A DNA stretch of 33,834 bases. Source: a virus. Location: the IMG/VR virus record IMGVR_UViG_3300021960_000276, positions 1 through 33,834 of that record. One strand, written 5' to 3'. Below are positions 31,154-33,834 of this stretch, piece after piece. Every line of letters begins with the position of its first letter. Position 1 is the first letter of the stretch. The notes below the pieces were generated by a model. The model saw only the letters and a list, made by a program, of their open reading frames with translations, was not told where the DNA came from and ran no database searches. The translations under genes were made by a program, and so were the position numbers.

Positions 31154-32680
31154 ATGAATGCTTTGCAGAAATTTCAGTCGATCTTCAAGGGCCTTGACAT
31201 AGCGTACGGCACATACAAGATCGAAGCACAGAAGGAATCCGGTAAGCAGGCCGGACAAGCGTTCGTAGTTCGGAAACCGCCGACCGATGACCTGTGGCAA
31301 AAACATTTTGACGGTCACGACCCAAGTCTTGGCATCATCCCTATTCGAGCAGACAACACCTGCATTTGGGGCTGTATCGACATCGACCAGTACCCCTTAG
31401 ACCTTGCCGCATTGGTGGCCAAGATTAAGAAGCTAAACCTTCCGCTCGTATCCTGCCGAAGCAAGTCAGGAGGCGCGCACGTGTTTGCGTTTACCAAGGA
31501 CCCCGTGCCTGCAGCGGACATGCAGAAATATCTTAACTCCTGCGCGAGCCTGCTCGGTCAGGCCGGCCGTGAGATATTCCCTAAGCAAGCGCAAATCCTC
31601 GTGGACCGCGGCGATACTGGCAACTTCCTGAACCTGCCTTACTTCGGCGGGGACAAGACCCTGCGCTATGCCATCAAAGAAGACGGCAGCGCTGCCACGC
31701 TCGAAGAGTTCTTCGAGATGTACGATGCGAACGTGCAGGAAAAACTCGAACCGCCTGCACCCCCGCAGAAAGAAGAGCAGCCAGTAAAAGACGGACCGCC
31801 ATGCTTACAGGCGCTTTGTACACAGGGCTTTCCTGAAGGAACACGGAACAACGGCCTTTTTAACCTCGGCATCTATCTGCGTAAAGCTTATCCTACTAAG
31901 TGGGAAGACGAGCTCATGGCGTACAACATGAAATATATGACGCCCCCGCTCAGCATGCAGGAACTGCAACTGATCACGAAACAGCTCGAGAAAAAAGAAT
32001 ATAAGTACAAGTGCAAGGACGCTCCGATCAATAGTTTCTGCAACTCAGGCCTGTGCAGGCAACGCCCGCACGGCGTGGGCGGAGACGGGCCCGATAGCCC
32101 TCAGATGTCGGCGCTGAGCAAGTACGCGAGCGAGCCGCCTTTGTGGTTTCTTGACGTTAACGGGCGCCGCATCGAGCTCGAGACAGAGACCCTTTTTAAT
32201 CAAATGTATTTTCAAAAGGCCTGCATGGAGCGCCTGAATCTCCTGCCCCCTAGCATGAAAAAGAATGACTGGGAGGCCTTGATCAACGAACTGTTGAAAG
32301 AGATGGTAGAGCTCGAGTCAATCACTGAGGCAAGTGAAGACACAACCATTACTGGCCGATTCGCGGACCTTGTCGAAGAGTTCACGACTCACCTGCAGCA
32401 GGCCATGGACCGCGATGAGATATTGATGGGCCGAGTGTGGACCGACGAGGACCACGGATCAGTGTACTTCCGAATCAAGGACCTTGAGGCACACCTGCGT
32501 CGCAACAGCTTCGCTCAGCTATCAGCACCTAAAATTGCTCAGCGCCTGCGCGACATGGGCGGCGAACCAACGAGCCTATCGCTTAAGGGACGCACGGTCA
32601 GGCTCTGGAAAATGCCGACTTTTACTCGGCAGGATTCACCGTTCGATACGCCCACGAAAGATAATTCGGTGCCGTTCTAA
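31154..32680 (+). CDS. AEP-superfamily primase (TOTE-like) with PriCT-type region
   Basis: This 508-residue protein has the active-site pattern of archaeo-eukaryotic primases: CIWGCIDIDQY (Asp76, Asp78), CRSKSGGAHVFAF (Ser105, His109) and TGNFLNLPYF (about 155-164). That is the primase type found in TOTE-like conflict systems and many phages. The region PCLQALCTQGFPEGTRNN with LFNLGIYLRK and the Cys-rich stretch KCKDAPINSFCNSGLCRQRP (Cys217, 222, 287, 296, 301) resembles a PriCT domain with a possible Fe-S or zinc site. It would lay down RNA or DNA primers. The C-terminus DNSVPF resembles the SSB tip. The stop overlaps the next ATG (TAATG). Confidence 0.9.
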   Translation: MNALQKFQSIFKGLDIAYGTYKIEAQKESGKQAGQAFVVRKPPTDDLWQKHFDGHDPSLGIIPIRADNTCIWGCIDIDQYPLDLAALVAKIKKLNLPLVSCRSKSGGAHVFAFTKDPVPAADMQKYLNSCASLLGQAGREIFPKQAQILVDRGDTGNFLNLPYFGGDKTLRYAIKEDGSAATLEEFFEMYDANVQEKLEPPAPPQKEEQPVKDGPPCLQALCTQGFPEGTRNNGLFNLGIYLRKAYPTKWEDELMAYNMKYMTPPLSMQELQLITKQLEKKEYKYKCKDAPINSFCNSGLCRQRPHGVGGDGPDSPQMSALSKYASEPPLWFLDVNGRRIELETETLFNQMYFQKACMERLNLLPPSMKKNDWEALINELLKEMVELESITEASEDTTITGRFADLVEEFTTHLQQAMDRDEILMGRVWTDEDHGSVYFRIKDLEAHLRRNSFAQLSAPKIAQRLRDMGGEPTSLSLKGRTVRLWKMPTFTRQDSPFDTPTKDNSVPF

Positions 32681-33834
32681 TGCTGACTAAAGTTTTCGGA
32701 CCACCCGGCTCAGGGAAAACTACGTACCTGCTTAACATAACCGAGCAGGAGCTCAGCGGCGGCACATTGCCGATGGACATAGGCTACTTTGCCTTTACGC
32801 GTAAAGCAGCGACTGAGGCACGCGACCGCGCGATCCAGAAGTTTCCGCACCTCAATGCGGAGACGGATTTCCCATGGTTCCGCACGCTGCACTCTCTGGC
32901 GTACCACTGTCTTGGCGTCGGGCATAAGGACATGATGACACCGGCGGACTATGCGATTTTTGCGAAAGAGTGCGGGCTTGAAATAAGCACTAGCGTTGAA
33001 GACTCAGTGGTCCATGCCGATCATCCAATCCTTAACGAAATCAATATCGCACGCATCCGCGGCGAGGACCTGCGGGTCCACTACAACCGCAGCAACATGG
33101 ACATAGAGTGGTTTCACTTCGAGTACGTAGAGCGTTCCTACCGCCGGTTCAAAGCATCACACCTGCTAATGGATTTTACGGACCTGCTCGAGCGTATCGT
33201 CGAACAGGCTGAGCGTTTACCTACACTTGACGTGCTGATTGTCGACGAGGCGCAGGACCTCTCGCGCCTACAGTGGAAACTGGTTATGGCATTGGCTGAA
33301 AAATCCGACCGCACGTACATCGCCGGCGACGACGATCAGGCAGTTTATACGTGGGCAGGGGCGGACGTTGAAAGCTTCCTAAGCTGCGAGGGTGAAGTAA
33401 AGGTCCTAGACCAATCCTACCGAATACCTGAGCGGGTGTTCTCCCTTGCTAATGAGATTGCAGGGCGCATTCAGAAGCGACAGCCTAAGTTTTGGATGCC
33501 GCGAATGGAGCGCGGTGAGATAAAATACTACAGCCAGTATGAGCAGGTAGACATCACGCAGGGCCAGTGGCTCGTGATGGCTTCGACTAATTACATGCTC
33601 AACGACCTGCACAACTGGATCAAGTCTCAAGGCTTACTTTTCGAGCGCCACGGACAACGGAGCATCGCTGACTCGGTGGTGACCGCCGTGGTGGGGTGGG
33701 AAAGGTTACGCGCAGGCAAGTCAGTTAACTATGAGGTGGTACAGAAGGTCTACAAGCACCTGCCTGCCGCTGCTGTGAAGCGTGGGCATAAGTCGCTTAA
33801 GACTATTAATCCAGAGCTCTTATACAACCTCGAG
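32680..33834 (+). CDS. UvrD/PcrA-like superfamily 1 helicase, partial
   Basis: The open frame runs off the window after 385 residues. Motif I is FGPPGSGKTT (6-15), motif Ia is FTRKAATEA (39-47), motif Ib RTLHSLAY (68-75), motif II VDEAQDL (188-194), motif III AGDDDQAVYTWAGAD (about 215-229) and motif IV DQSYRIP (about 244-250). These mark a 3'-5' ssDNA translocating helicase of the UvrD type, probably the replicative or recombination helicase acting with the primase encoded just upstream; the TAATG junction couples the two. C-terminal motifs V and VI would lie beyond position 33834. Confidence 0.92.
   Translation, partial: MLTKVFGPPGSGKTTYLLNITEQELSGGTLPMDIGYFAFTRKAATEARDRAIQKFPHLNAETDFPWFRTLHSLAYHCLGVGHKDMMTPADYAIFAKECGLEISTSVEDSVVHADHPILNEINIARIRGEDLRVHYNRSNMDIEWFHFEYVERSYRRFKASHLLMDFTDLLERIVEQAERLPTLDVLIVDEAQDLSRLQWKLVMALAEKSDRTYIAGDDDQAVYTWAGADVESFLSCEGEVKVLDQSYRIPERVFSLANEIAGRIQKRQPKFWMPRMERGEIKYYSQYEQVDITQGQWLVMASTNYMLNDLHNWIKSQGLLFERHGQRSIADSVVTAVVGWERLRAGKSVNYEVVQKVYKHLPAAAVKRGHKSLKTINPELLYNLE

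Overview
The window looks like about two thirds of the genome of a tailed double-stranded DNA bacteriophage. The style of its virion proteins, with low-complexity Ala/Gly/Thr-rich fibres, tiny Lys-rich proteins and recurrent 'KGG' motifs, is what I associate with marine phages known mainly from metagenomic contigs. I infer a short-tailed (podovirus-like) particle from adaptor-like proteins, a large hub/stabilisation-type protein and four large proteins resembling internal ejection cargo, with no tape-measure or contractile-tail gene. Large terminase, portal, major capsid and DNA polymerase are not in the window. There is no integrase, tRNA, CRISPR array or insertion sequence.

Layout. (1) Positions 1-725: a terminator, a small HNH endonuclease gene and a 115-nt non-coding leader that can fold into a stem plus possible pseudoknot. 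(2) 726-3972: small virion genes, including three tiny very basic proteins, two adaptor-like proteins and a zinc-binding protein. (3) 4000-14175: host-recognition module with two long repeat-built tail fibres, a 22-residue-repeat protein, a putative propeller-like receptor-binding protein, a tail-fibre assembly chaperone and small proteins. (4) 14187-16236: lysis cassette with several short membrane proteins, many coupled by TAATG junctions, ending in a GH24 endolysin. (5) 16223-19355: tail hub-like and accessory tail proteins. (6) 19437-26739: four large internal-virion-like proteins, closed by a bidirectional terminator. All of 68-26739 is on the + strand.

(7) 26769-29332 is on the - strand: an SNF2-type helicase, a PD-(D/E)XK nuclease and a small protein with its own extended -10 promoter. 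(8) From 29433 to the end is + strand: two early-type proteins, a candidate ssDNA-binding protein, an AEP-type primase and a UvrD-like helicase that runs off the window. The two arms of the replication region diverge at 29333-29432, where a TTGACA promoter lies; the - arm converges on the late genes at 26738-26770.

The most notable signals beyond ordinary genes are the structured leader at 631-725, exactly periodic repeats (96 and 22 residues) in two virion proteins, a C-terminal domain shared by both fibres, a decayed 36-nt copy of a lysis-cassette gene, the AT-rich receptor module, and an SSB-like C-terminal tip on the primase. Functional calls rest on motif recognition by eye; no database search was run.
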